Assembly: GCA_002427615.1 (NCBI GenBank)
Contig: DIFH01000118.1
Span: 1 to 6,468, forward strand
DNA from: Paludibacter sp. UBA5753
Lineage (GTDB): Bacteria > Bacteroidota > Bacteroidia > Bacteroidales > Paludibacteraceae
Reading direction: 5' to 3'
DNA: 6,468 nucleotides
The notes beneath the pieces were generated by a model. The model ran no database searches. It was not told where the DNA came from and saw only the letters and a list, made by a program, of their open reading frames with translations. Shown piece by piece: positions 1 to 5,168 of the stretch. Made by a program: the position numbers and the translations under genes. Within the stretch, counting starts at the first letter, position 1. Every line of letters begins with the position of its first letter.

Positions 1-33
1 ATTGGCATATTGATGTATTGGCACATCAAATTG
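1..33 (+). repeat. ATTGGCAYATTA-type repeat at the 3' end of leuD (copy 1)
   Basis: Two half-units, ATTGGCATATT and ATTGGCACAT, lie 5 bp apart, in the same order and almost the same spacing as in the copy at 1141-1168. The leuD stop codon (tga on the minus strand, 26-28) falls inside the second half-unit. The repeat touches the left edge of the window, so its full extent and any further units are not visible. Its function is unknown. It is probably an interspersed repeat, since related copies occur twice more in this window. Confidence 0.75.
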
Positions 34-610
34 TCTTTTCGTACGCTTCAATCAAATCTTTTTTGCTCAGCAGATAATCGATATCATCCAAGCCGTTCAA
101 TAAACATTCTTTTTTGTATGGATTGATATAGAACGATTCGGACTTTCCGGTTGCATTGTTAGTTATCTGTTGATTTTCGAGATCAATAGTCAATGTAGTT
201 TTCGGATCGGCGTTTACAGATGAAAAAATATCCGCCAGAAACTCAACAGAAACAACAACCGGAAGGACGCCATTATTCAACGCATTGTTTTGAAAAATAT
301 CGGCAAAGAAACTCGATACGACTACTTTAAAACCATAGCCATCAATGGCCCAGGCAGCGTGCTCACGGCTCGAACCGGAACCAAAATTTTTCCCTGCCAC
401 GAGGATGGATCCGCTGTATTGAGGGTTGTTTAATACAAAGTCGGCTTTTGGACTTCCGTCTTTATTATATCGCCAGTCGGCAAACAAATTGTTTCCAAAA
501 CCATTTTTGTCTGTCGCTTTCAGGAAGCGTGCAGGAATGATTTGGTCTGTATCTACGTTTTCAATAGGCAGTGGAACTACCGATGAAGTTAATTTTATAA
601 ACTTTTCCAT
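26..610 (-). CDS. leuD: 3-isopropylmalate dehydratase small subunit LeuD
   Basis: Small subunit of isopropylmalate isomerase, which with LeuC converts 2-isopropylmalate to 3-isopropylmalate in cytosolic leucine synthesis. The 194-residue protein (E. coli LeuD is about 200) is an aconitase swivel domain. It carries VDTDQIIP at residues 19-26 and the substrate-binding motif FGSGSSREHA at 76-85, followed by the typical ADIFQNNALNNGVLP region. The ATG at 608-610 is chosen because MEKF leads straight into the conserved start of the family. The longer open frame to 664 begins with TTG and would translate a repeat (NWHI...HWHI), so it is unlikely to be used. The outer end of that repeat lies only 5 bp before the ATG. 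The last codons and the TGA stop overlap another repeat copy. It is separated from leuC by a four-helix-bundle gene, which is unusual because leuC and leuD are normally adjacent. Confidence 0.96.
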   Translation of the reverse strand: MEKFIKLTSSVVPLPIENVDTDQIIPARFLKATDKNGFGNNLFADWRYNKDGSPKADFVLNNPQYSGSILVAGKNFGSGSSREHAAWAIDGYGFKVVVSSFFADIFQNNALNNGVLPVVVSVEFLADIFSSVNADPKTTLTIDLENQQITNNATGKSESFYINPYKKECLLNGLDDIDYLLSKKDLIEAYEKTI

Positions 611-615
611 ATCTT

Positions 616-660
616 TAATATGCCAATGAGAAAATAAGCTAATGTGCCAATTTGTGTTAG
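616..660 (-). repeat. ATTGGCAYATTA-type repeat upstream of leuD (copy 2, inverted)
   Basis: On the minus strand this reads CTAACACAAATTGGCACATT (660-641), then AGC, an AT-rich spacer and ATTGGCATATTA (627-616). Both half-units are inverted relative to the copies at 1-33 and 1126-1170. The stretch 640-660 is the reverse complement of 1126-1131 plus 1138-1152 apart from one base, with 6 extra bases in the latter. It lies between the four-helix-bundle stop codon and the leuD start and forms the 3' arm of a possible long RNA stem. Confidence 0.8.
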
Positions 661-667
661 CCAAGAC

Positions 668-1024
668 TTACTTGCTTTTTGACGTGTTTATTATACTGTT
701 AATAATTTTCTGTATTTCTTTTATTTCATCTAATAGAAATTCATCGAAAGGGTAATTCTCAGAATACTTACACAAAAGCAGCCAATATTCTGTTTCATCG
801 GCTTCTTTTGCTGCAATTTTAAATTTATGTATAAAATCTGCCTTACTTTCACAGTTTTGAGCTTCTCGTACATTTGCACCAACAGATGTTCCACTTTTCA
901 AAAGTTGATTAGAAATTACATATTTTCTGAGTTCTTCTAACCTCTCTGTATAAGCTACAATCTTCAATGCAAAAGCAAAAGACAAATCTACAATTCTGTT
1001 TTCTGTTTTTGGTAATTCAGACAT
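668..1024 (-). CDS. Four-helix-bundle protein (23S rRNA intervening-sequence protein family)
   Basis: A 118-residue protein with the family hallmarks: an N-terminal helix LSFAFALKIVAYTERL (14-29), the motif ISNQLLKSGTSVGANVREAQ (37-56), then SKADFIHKFKIAAKEADE (60-77) and TEYWL (78-82), and a final amphipathic helix at about 94-113. It has no signal peptide or membrane segment. The family (S23/IVP, TIGR02436-like) forms small helical bundles that assemble into pentamers. It was first found encoded in intervening sequences of 23S rRNA and is related in fold to Avd of diversity-generating retroelements. The biochemical role is unknown. The ATG start is preceded by AT-rich sequence with no Shine-Dalgarno motif. 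The gene has nothing to do with leucine synthesis by family, is flanked by inverted repeats, and looks like a passenger in the leu operon. It could be transcribed from the leu promoter; no convincing promoter of its own was found. Confidence 0.9.
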   Translation of the reverse strand: MSELPKTENRIVDLSFAFALKIVAYTERLEELRKYVISNQLLKSGTSVGANVREAQNCESKADFIHKFKIAAKEADETEYWLLLCKYSENYPFDEFLLDEIKEIQKIINSIINTSKSK

Positions 1025-1125
1025 AAATTCAATTAATTATGTTATTTCTGAAAAATTTAATTCTTCATTTCTCATATTTGCCATATTACCTTAATCTCAT
1101 GTTTGAAAATTACATTCTTGTCAAA

Positions 1126-1170
1126 CTAACAGATTGGCAAATTGGCATATTAGGAGATTGGCACATTAGC
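1126..1170 (+). repeat. ATTGGCAYATTA-type repeat at the 3' end of leuC (copy 3)
   Basis: Reading on the plus strand: CTAACA, GATTGG, then CAAATTGGCATATTA (1138-1152), GGAG, and ATTGGCACATTAGC (1157-1170). The segment 1141-1168 matches 1-28 with the same order of half-units. The leuC stop codon (taa on the minus strand, 1166-1168) lies in the second half-unit. ATTGGCACATTAGC is an exact 14-bp inverted match to positions 638-651. Confidence 0.8.
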
Positions 1171-2599
1171 TTCGTGGATCTGTTATTTTTCCGGTTACAG
1201 CAGCTGCAGCAGCTACCAGTGGGCCAGCCAAAATTGTGCGCGCCCCGGGACCCTGACGACCTTCGAAGTTTCGGTTCGATGTTGAAACGGCATATTTTCC
1301 CGCAGGAATTTTGTCATCGTTCATTGCCAGACAGGCAGAACACCCCGGTTGCCGAAGATTGAATCCGGCTTCGGTCAGAATATCGTACAGTCCTTCTTTC
1401 CGTATTTGCTTTTCAACTTTCCAACTTCCGGGAACGAGCCAGGCTGTTACTGTATCGGCTTTCTTTTTCCCTTTTACATAATTGGCGAAAATGCGAAAAT
1501 CCTCAATTCGTCCATTGGTACAACTTCCAAGGAATACGTAGTCGATAGATTTGCCTTCAAGCTTCTCGCCTGGAGCAAAGCCCATATAATCGAGCGATTT
1601 CTGAAAAGAAATACGACCCGCTTCGTCAATGTTGTCTAATGTCGGAATGCTTTCTTTGATGCCCATTCCCATTCCGGGATTTGTTCCGTAAGTAATCATT
1701 GGCTGAATATCAGCAGCATTAAATGTAAGTTCTTTGTCGAATTTAGCGCCTTCGTCCGACTTTAATGTTTTCCAGTAGGCAAGTTTTTTATCCCATTCTT
1801 CGCCTTTTGGAGCAAATTCACGTCCCTTTACATAGGCAAAAGTGGTTTCGTCGGGAGCTATCATGCCACCGCGTGCGCCCATTTCGATGGAAAGGTTGCA
1901 AACAGTCATGCGTTCTTCCATGCTCATATTTCGAATGGCTTCGCCGGCATATTCAACGAAATAACCTGTGGCGCCGCCTGTGGTGAGTTTCGAAATCATA
2001 TACAGCGCCAAATCTTTAGCCGTTACTCCTTTGCCCAATTTTCCGTTAAATGTAATACGCATTGTTTTCGGACGGGTTTGAAGGATGCATTGTGTTGCCA
2101 ATACCATTTCCACTTCGCTGGTACCGATCCCGAAAGCAATAGTTCCGAAAGCTCCATGAGTAGATGTATGGCTGTCGCCGCATACTATGGTCATGCCCGG
2201 TTGTGTAAACCCATTTTCAGGTCCAATGATATGAACGACACCGTTATTAATGTGTCCGAGCGGATAAAATAAAGGTATATTAAATTCCGCCGCGTTTTTA
2301 GCAAAAGTATCCAGCTGATTGCGTGAAATGGGATCTTTTACCGGCTGATCCTGATCAATAGTAGGTGTATTATGGTCGGCTGTCATGGTTGTTTTGTCGG
2401 GTCGAAAGACTTTCAACCCACGGGCGCGAAGTCCGTTAAAAGCCTGCGGACTTGTTACTTCATGGCAAAAATGACGGTCGATATACAATTGTGTAGGTCC
2501 GTTTTCGATGGTTGATACGACATGCGCATCCCAGATTTTGTCAAAGAGGGTAGCTGCCCCCCGACCCCCTGAAGGGGGAGTTTGTGCGTTGTTTGACAT
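1166..2599 (-). CDS. leuC: 3-isopropylmalate dehydratase large subunit LeuC
   Basis: Catalytic subunit of isopropylmalate isomerase, an aconitase-family [4Fe-4S] enzyme working with LeuD. The 477-residue protein has TLFDKIWDAHVV at 17-28, HNTP at 76-79, CGDSHTSTHGAFG at 140-152, the cluster cysteines C360 (in SCTNGRIEDF) and C420/C423 (in PGCSACLAMN), and SNRNFEGRQGPGARTILAGP at 441-460. The only ATG ahead of TLFDKIW is at 2597-2599, so the start is well fixed. It forces translation of a GC-rich palindromic repeat as residues QTPPSGGRGA (about 6-15), a stretch most LeuC proteins lack. The conserved core seems intact, so the enzyme is probably active with an extended N-terminus. The stop codon lies inside an AT-rich repeat directly after the conserved C-terminal GKITD region. 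It follows leuA by 86 bp in the same operon. Confidence 0.96.
   Translation of the reverse strand: MSNNAQTPPSGGRGAATLFDKIWDAHVVSTIENGPTQLYIDRHFCHEVTSPQAFNGLRARGLKVFRPDKTTMTADHNTPTIDQDQPVKDPISRNQLDTFAKNAAEFNIPLFYPLGHINNGVVHIIGPENGFTQPGMTIVCGDSHTSTHGAFGTIAFGIGTSEVEMVLATQCILQTRPKTMRITFNGKLGKGVTAKDLALYMISKLTTGGATGYFVEYAGEAIRNMSMEERMTVCNLSIEMGARGGMIAPDETTFAYVKGREFAPKGEEWDKKLAYWKTLKSDEGAKFDKELTFNAADIQPMITYGTNPGMGMGIKESIPTLDNIDEAGRISFQKSLDYMGFAPGEKLEGKSIDYVFLGSCTNGRIEDFRIFANYVKGKKKADTVTAWLVPGSWKVEKQIRKEGLYDILTEAGFNLRQPGCSACLAMNDDKIPAGKYAVSTSNRNFEGRQGPGARTILAGPLVAAAAAVTGKITDPRS
2552..2582 (-). repeat. GC-rich REP-like palindromic repeat inside the leuC coding region (REP 1)
   Basis: The minus strand reads CTCCCCCTTCAGGGGG followed by TCGGGGGGCAGCT. 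The core CCCCTTCAGGGG can form a hairpin with a 4-base loop. It aligns with the copy at 4186-4213 in the same orientation and is inverted relative to 2655-2677. It lies 17-47 bases after the leuC start codon and is translated in frame. Confidence 0.85.
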
Positions 2600-2654
2600 A
2601 TTGTTTATATGTATTGAATATATAATATTTTTAATTTCGATTCACCACTTTATT

Positions 2655-2677
2655 CCCCCTTCAGGGGATTAGGGGTA
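2655..2677 (+). repeat. GC-rich REP-like palindromic repeat between leuA and leuC (REP 2)
   Basis: The plus strand reads CCCCCTTCAGGGGATTAGGG and then GTA. The CCCCTTCAGGGG core is shared with the other copies, followed by a second G run. It lies 9 bp past the leuA stop codon. With REP 1 it makes an inverted pair with a perfect core of about 14 bp, so the leuC start codon falls in the loop of a possible RNA stem. Confidence 0.85.
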
Positions 2678-2685
2678 TGTTTATT

Positions 2686-4179
2686 TTATTTTACAAATTT
2701 ATTAATCGCGTTGATATAAGCCTCCACAGAAGCTGCCACGATATCGGTATTTGCACCAAAGCCGTAATAAACAGCGCCATCGTGTTCAATCTGCATGTGT
2801 ACTTTACCCATATCATCGCTTCCTTTATCAATAGCTTGAATGGTAAATTCCCGTAAAATCATGGTGCGGTTGATAATGTGTTTTAATGCTTTGATGGCTG
2901 CATCCACAGGCCCGTTGCCCGAAGCGGCAGCTTCAAATTTCTCGCCTGCAATGATTAATCCGATGCTTGCAACCGATTTGACACCTACACCCGAAGTAAC
3001 CTGCAAGTAATCAAGTTTGATACGTTGTTTTTCCGAACGTTCCTTGCCAGCCAGCAACAATACATCATCATCGTTGATGTCTTTCTTTTTGTCGGCTAAT
3101 TTAAGGAATTCTTCGTAAATCTCCTCCAACTTTCCGTTTTCCACTTCAACACCCAACACACTTAAACGGTGCTTCAGCGCTGCGCGTCCGCTACGGGCGG
3201 TAAGAACAATCGAATTTTGATCGATACCTACATCGGTCGGATCCATAATTTCGTAGCTTTCGCGGTTTTTCAATACCCCATCCTGATGAATGCCCGATGA
3301 ATGAGCAAAGGCATTACGGCCTACGACCGCTTTATTTGCTTGAACAGGCATATTCATTAAACTTGAAACCAATCGGCTGGTCGAATATATTTTCTGAGTA
3401 TTAATATGGGTATCTATATTTAAGGCTTTATGACATTTCAAAATCATAGCAATTTCTTCGAGCGAAGTATTCCCGGCCCGTTCGCCGATACCGTTAATAG
3501 TAACTTCTACCTGTCGGGCGCCGTTCATTATACCGGCCATTGTGTTGGCAGTTGCCATGCCGAGGTCGTTATGACAGTGTGTGGAAAGTATGGCATTGTG
3601 TACGCCTTTTACATTTTCCATCAGGAATTTAATTTTTTCGCCATAATCCCAAGGCAGGCAATATCCTGTTGTGTCGGGGATATTTACCACCGTAGCGCCG
3701 GCTTTGATCACCGCTTCTACCACGCGCGCCAGATAAACATTATCGGTACGACCTGCATCTTCGCAGTAAAATTCAACATCTTCCACGTATTTTTTGGCAT
3801 GTTTTACAGCAGCTACTGCCCGTTCGAGAATTTCTTCCTGGGTGGAATTAAATTTATGTTTAATATGAAATTCCGAAGTTCCGATACCTGTGTGTATCCG
3901 TTTATTTTTGGCATACTGAAGCGCTTCGGCAGCCACGTCGATGTCTTTTTGCACGCTGCGCGTCAACGCGCATATCGTTGGCCAGGTAACTGCTTTCGAG
4001 ATTTCGATTACCGAATTAAAATCGCCCGGACTTGAGATCGGGAATCCCGCTTCGATTATATCTACCCCCAAAATTTCGAGGGCTTTAGCCACCTGAATTT
4101 TTTCAATGGTATTCAACTGGCAACCAGGAACTTGTTCGCCGTCGCGTAATGTGGTGTCGAAAATAAAAAGTCTGTCCAT
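2686..4179 (-). CDS. leuA: 2-isopropylmalate synthase LeuA
   Basis: First committed enzyme of leucine synthesis: condenses 2-oxoisovalerate with acetyl-CoA to give 2-isopropylmalate. The 497-residue protein has an HMGL-like TIM barrel starting with FDTTLRDGEQVPG (7-19; R12 and D13 are the expected catalytic and metal-binding residues). STHCHND follows at 199-205, with the metal-binding histidines H201 and H203, then NGIGERAGN at 229-237 and AFAHSSGIHQDG at 290-301. The C-terminal LeuA allosteric domain, from about 387 to the end, normally senses leucine. Full domain content and length fit true LeuA rather than a short homocitrate or citramalate synthase, though citramalate synthase activity cannot be excluded by eye. 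The ATG at 4177-4179 is chosen because MDRLFIFDTTLRDGE is the family start. The longer frame to 4251 opens with TTG and only adds a translated repeat. It is the first structural gene after the Leu/Ile attenuator. Confidence 0.96.
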   Translation of the reverse strand: MDRLFIFDTTLRDGEQVPGCQLNTIEKIQVAKALEILGVDIIEAGFPISSPGDFNSVIEISKAVTWPTICALTRSVQKDIDVAAEALQYAKNKRIHTGIGTSEFHIKHKFNSTQEEILERAVAAVKHAKKYVEDVEFYCEDAGRTDNVYLARVVEAVIKAGATVVNIPDTTGYCLPWDYGEKIKFLMENVKGVHNAILSTHCHNDLGMATANTMAGIMNGARQVEVTINGIGERAGNTSLEEIAMILKCHKALNIDTHINTQKIYSTSRLVSSLMNMPVQANKAVVGRNAFAHSSGIHQDGVLKNRESYEIMDPTDVGIDQNSIVLTARSGRAALKHRLSVLGVEVENGKLEEIYEEFLKLADKKKDINDDDVLLLAGKERSEKQRIKLDYLQVTSGVGVKSVASIGLIIAGEKFEAAASGNGPVDAAIKALKHIINRTMILREFTIQAIDKGSDDMGKVHMQIEHDGAVYYGFGANTDIVAASVEAYINAINKFVK

Positions 4180-4185
4180 AATGCT

Positions 4186-4213
4186 AAGCCCCCTCACCCC
4201 CTGAAGGGGAATT
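4186..4213 (-). repeat. GC-rich REP-like palindromic repeat just before leuA (REP 3)
   Basis: The minus strand reads TTCCCCTTCAGGGGGTGAGG followed by GGGCTT. It shares its core and downstream G run with REP 1 in the same orientation. Its end lies 6 bases before the leuA ATG, so it occupies the place of a ribosome binding site. GAGGGGG inside it could act as a weak Shine-Dalgarno sequence, but the spacing is long and this phylum relies little on such sites. Confidence 0.85.
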
Positions 4214-4276
4214 ACCCAAAATAATCGGAGGCAAGGGTAATATATTATCAATAATCAGTTACTTTCTCTTTCTATT

Positions 4277-4304
4277 TTCCCCTTTAAGGGGTAGGGGTAG
4301 CCCT
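4277..4304 (+). repeat. GC-rich REP-like palindromic repeat in the leuA 5' untranslated region (REP 4)
   Basis: The plus strand reads TTCCCCTTTAAGGGGTAGGG followed by GTAGCCCT. The core CCCCTTTAAGGGG differs slightly from the CCCCTTCAGGGG of the other copies. It is inverted relative to REP 3, 63 bp away, and lies immediately downstream of the attenuator terminator. Confidence 0.8.
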
Positions 4305-4341
4305 AAAAAAAAGCCTTTCGCACCGCAGTGAGAAAGGCTTT
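4305..4341 (-). terminator. Intrinsic terminator of the leu attenuator
   Basis: On the minus strand a 10-bp stem AAAGCCTTTC / GAAAGGCTTT (4332-4341 with 4310-4319) is capped by a further CAC/GTG pairing and a TGCG loop. It is followed by a run of eight T, counting the last two of the stem (4305-4312). This is a textbook intrinsic terminator. It lies upstream of leuA and downstream of the leu promoter and leader peptide, where read-through would decide expression of the operon. On the plus strand the trailing sequence is only TTTATTATTATG, so it is much weaker in that direction. Confidence 0.93.
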
Positions 4342-4426
4342 ATTATTATGTTGCATTATCTACATACCAAACTCACTTCTACTTGTTTTGCAAGAGAATA
4401 ATAATACCGAGTAGAAGAATATGTAG
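4327..4426 (-). promoter_or_regulatory. Leader RNA alternative hairpins of the leu attenuator
   Basis: In minus-strand RNA, CUACAUA (4420-4426) pairs with UAUGUAG (4360-4366), and CUUCUAC (4411-4417) pairs with GUAGAAG (4376-4382). Together they form a 1:2 hairpin that covers the Leu and Ile codons of the leader peptide. If a ribosome stalls on those codons, the 3' arm is freed. Its AGUGAG (4372-4377) can then pair with CUCACU (4327-4332) in the terminator's 5' side and loop, helped by GG/CC across a 3x3 loop, giving an antiterminator. The 1:2 hairpin and terminator are clear; the antiterminator pairing is shorter and less certain. Confidence 0.75.
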
Positions 4427-4441
4427 GAAATTGTTGTTCAT
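4379..4441 (-). CDS. leuL: leu operon leader peptide (Leu/Ile-rich, 20 residues)
   Basis: A small ORF, ATG at 4439-4441 and TAG at 4379-4381, encodes 20 residues containing LHILLLGIIILL. It has 6 Leu and 4 Ile, including runs CTT-CTA-CTC and ATT-ATT-ATT-CTC-TTG. It starts about 23 bases after the promoter -7 box and ends inside the 3' arm of the leader hairpin, with the terminator about 40 bases on and leuA beyond. This is the classic layout of ribosome-mediated attenuation: scarce charged tRNA-Leu (or tRNA-Ile) stalls the ribosome and permits read-through. The product itself is not expected to have another function. The symbol is by analogy with enterobacterial leader peptides, not by sequence homology. 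No Shine-Dalgarno sequence is seen. Confidence 0.88.
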   Translation of the reverse strand: MNNNFLHILLLGIIILLQNK

Positions 4442-4464
4442 TGCTTATTTTTATAAATACGGTG

Positions 4465-4495
4465 CAAAGATACTGCAAATTTTGAAACAAACAAA
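4465..4495 (-). promoter_or_regulatory. leu operon promoter, Bacteroidota consensus
   Basis: The minus strand shows TTTG (4492-4495), a 19-base spacer and TATCTTTG (4465-4472). This is an exact match to the Bacteroidota housekeeping sigma consensus TTTG-N19-21-TAnnTTTG. Transcription should begin at about 4458-4461, some 17-20 bases before the leader peptide start codon. It drives the attenuator and the leuA-leuC-fourhelix-leuD genes. Confidence 0.9.
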
Positions 4496-4571
4496 CGGAA
4501 ATGAAAATATTTTGATTATTTTCCTTTCAATTCAAAATAAAGCAGCGCTAAAATACATGATTTTAATATAT

Positions 4572-5168
4572 TTAGTGCTTTATGGCATCAATCTGAATTT
4601 CCATTTCTCCAAACTCTATCATGGCATTAAACAAACTTATGCGCTGAAAGTTGAATAGCTCACTCACTTTTATATCTTTTTGTATCAACTTATTCTCAGC
4701 GACTAATTGTGCTCTGTTTACGCCAAACAAAAGTGGACTTTTGGGTGTAATCCAGTTTTCGCCGTCAAATAAAGCTATATTTGAATAGGAAGTATCGGTC
4801 AGTAAGTCGTTTCTGATCATTAAAACATCATCGCATGCTTCGCGTTTTGCAAATGCAATATCCAGCTTTGTGCGGTCTTCAATTTTATATGGGAGGGTTT
4901 CCATATCTGTTTCCACGAGTTTTAATGATTTTATTTCGCGGCGGACATAAGGTATGTATTCGAGGGACTGCATTTCCGAATCGAAAACAATGCGGCACTT
5001 ATGAATTCCTGTTTCAGGAAAATCACTTTTTATCAGTAATTCAACTAAATTAATTGGTTTTACAGCGGGGTAGAAGTCGGCAAAAACTTTGTCGACTCTG
5101 GCTTGATGAAGCGCTATGCGATAAAATTTACCGTCCTGAAGTTTGATAGATTCAATGAAGCGGCACAT
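4572..5168 (-). CDS. pabC: Aminotransferase class IV, probable aminodeoxychorismate lyase (PabC-like)
   Basis: Probable pyridoxal-phosphate enzyme splitting 4-amino-4-deoxychorismate into 4-aminobenzoate and pyruvate for folate synthesis. The 198-residue protein is short for fold type IV enzymes (E. coli PabC is about 270). It keeps the likely PLP lysine K95 in YKIEDRTKL, the following DDVLMI strand (113-118), LTDTSYSNIALFDG (123-136) and the phosphate-side WITPKSPLLFGVNR (139-152). Shortening is mainly in the N-terminal domain. The ATG at 5166-5168 overlaps the end of pabB by 17 bp, so translation is probably coupled, and the partnership with pabB supports the assignment. A branched-chain or D-amino-acid aminotransferase of the same fold is the alternative but less likely in this context. 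No clear terminator was seen between it and the leu promoter. Confidence 0.8.
   Translation of the reverse strand: MCRFIESIKLQDGKFYRIALHQARVDKVFADFYPAVKPINLVELLIKSDFPETGIHKCRIVFDSEMQSLEYIPYVRREIKSLKLVETDMETLPYKIEDRTKLDIAFAKREACDDVLMIRNDLLTDTSYSNIALFDGENWITPKSPLLFGVNRAQLVAENKLIQKDIKVSELFNFQRISLFNAMIEFGEMEIQIDAIKH

Larger units (their letters stand above)
616..1168 (-). mobile_element. Putative inverted-repeat-bounded cassette carrying a four-helix-bundle gene
   Basis: A segment of about 550 bp between leuC and leuD has inverted ends. In minus-strand RNA, the outer units 1157-1168 and 616-627 pair over 12 positions with one G-U pair. The inner units 1138-1152 and 646-660 with flanks pair over about 21 positions with one mismatch and a 6-base bulge. 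The outer left unit contains the leuC stop codon, and the outer right unit ends 5 bp before the leuD ATG, so the segment fills the leuC-leuD gap exactly. The only gene inside is a four-helix-bundle protein of the family first known from 23S rRNA intervening sequences, which are also stem-closed inserts. Mobility is inferred; no transposase or target duplication is visible. Confidence 0.4.

Noticed and set aside
608..664. Longer LeuD reading frame starting at 664
   Set aside because: It starts with TTG, translates the repeat as NWHI...HWHI, and adds residues absent from the family; the ATG at 608-610 leads directly into conserved sequence.
668..1024. Avd accessory protein of a diversity-generating retroelement
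   Set aside because: The fold is related, but no reverse transcriptase, template repeat or variable repeat is present in the window, and leuC and leuD are not variable-protein targets.
1121..1131. Promoter for the four-helix-bundle gene (TTAGTTTG on the minus strand)
   Set aside because: It misses the TAnnTTTG consensus at one key base and has no TTTG at the required distance upstream.
616..1168. Intervening sequence inside a 23S rRNA gene
   Set aside because: The flanking sequences are leuC and leuD, not rRNA; only the architecture is comparable.
1..1170. CRISPR array made of the ATTGGCAYATTA repeats
   Set aside because: The repeats are irregularly placed, occur in both orientations, overlap genes and have no spacers of uniform length; no cas genes are present.
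1039..1362. Plus-strand open frame across the leuC 3' end
   Set aside because: It runs antisense through the repeat and the conserved end of leuC and has no recognisable protein features.
4180..4251. Longer LeuA reading frame starting at 4251
   Set aside because: It starts with TTG and translates REP 3; the ATG at 4177-4179 matches the family start MDRLFIFDTTLRDGE.
4496..4571. Terminator after the pabC-like gene
   Set aside because: Only a short AGCGCT palindrome is seen, without a stable stem and T run, so termination there is not supported.
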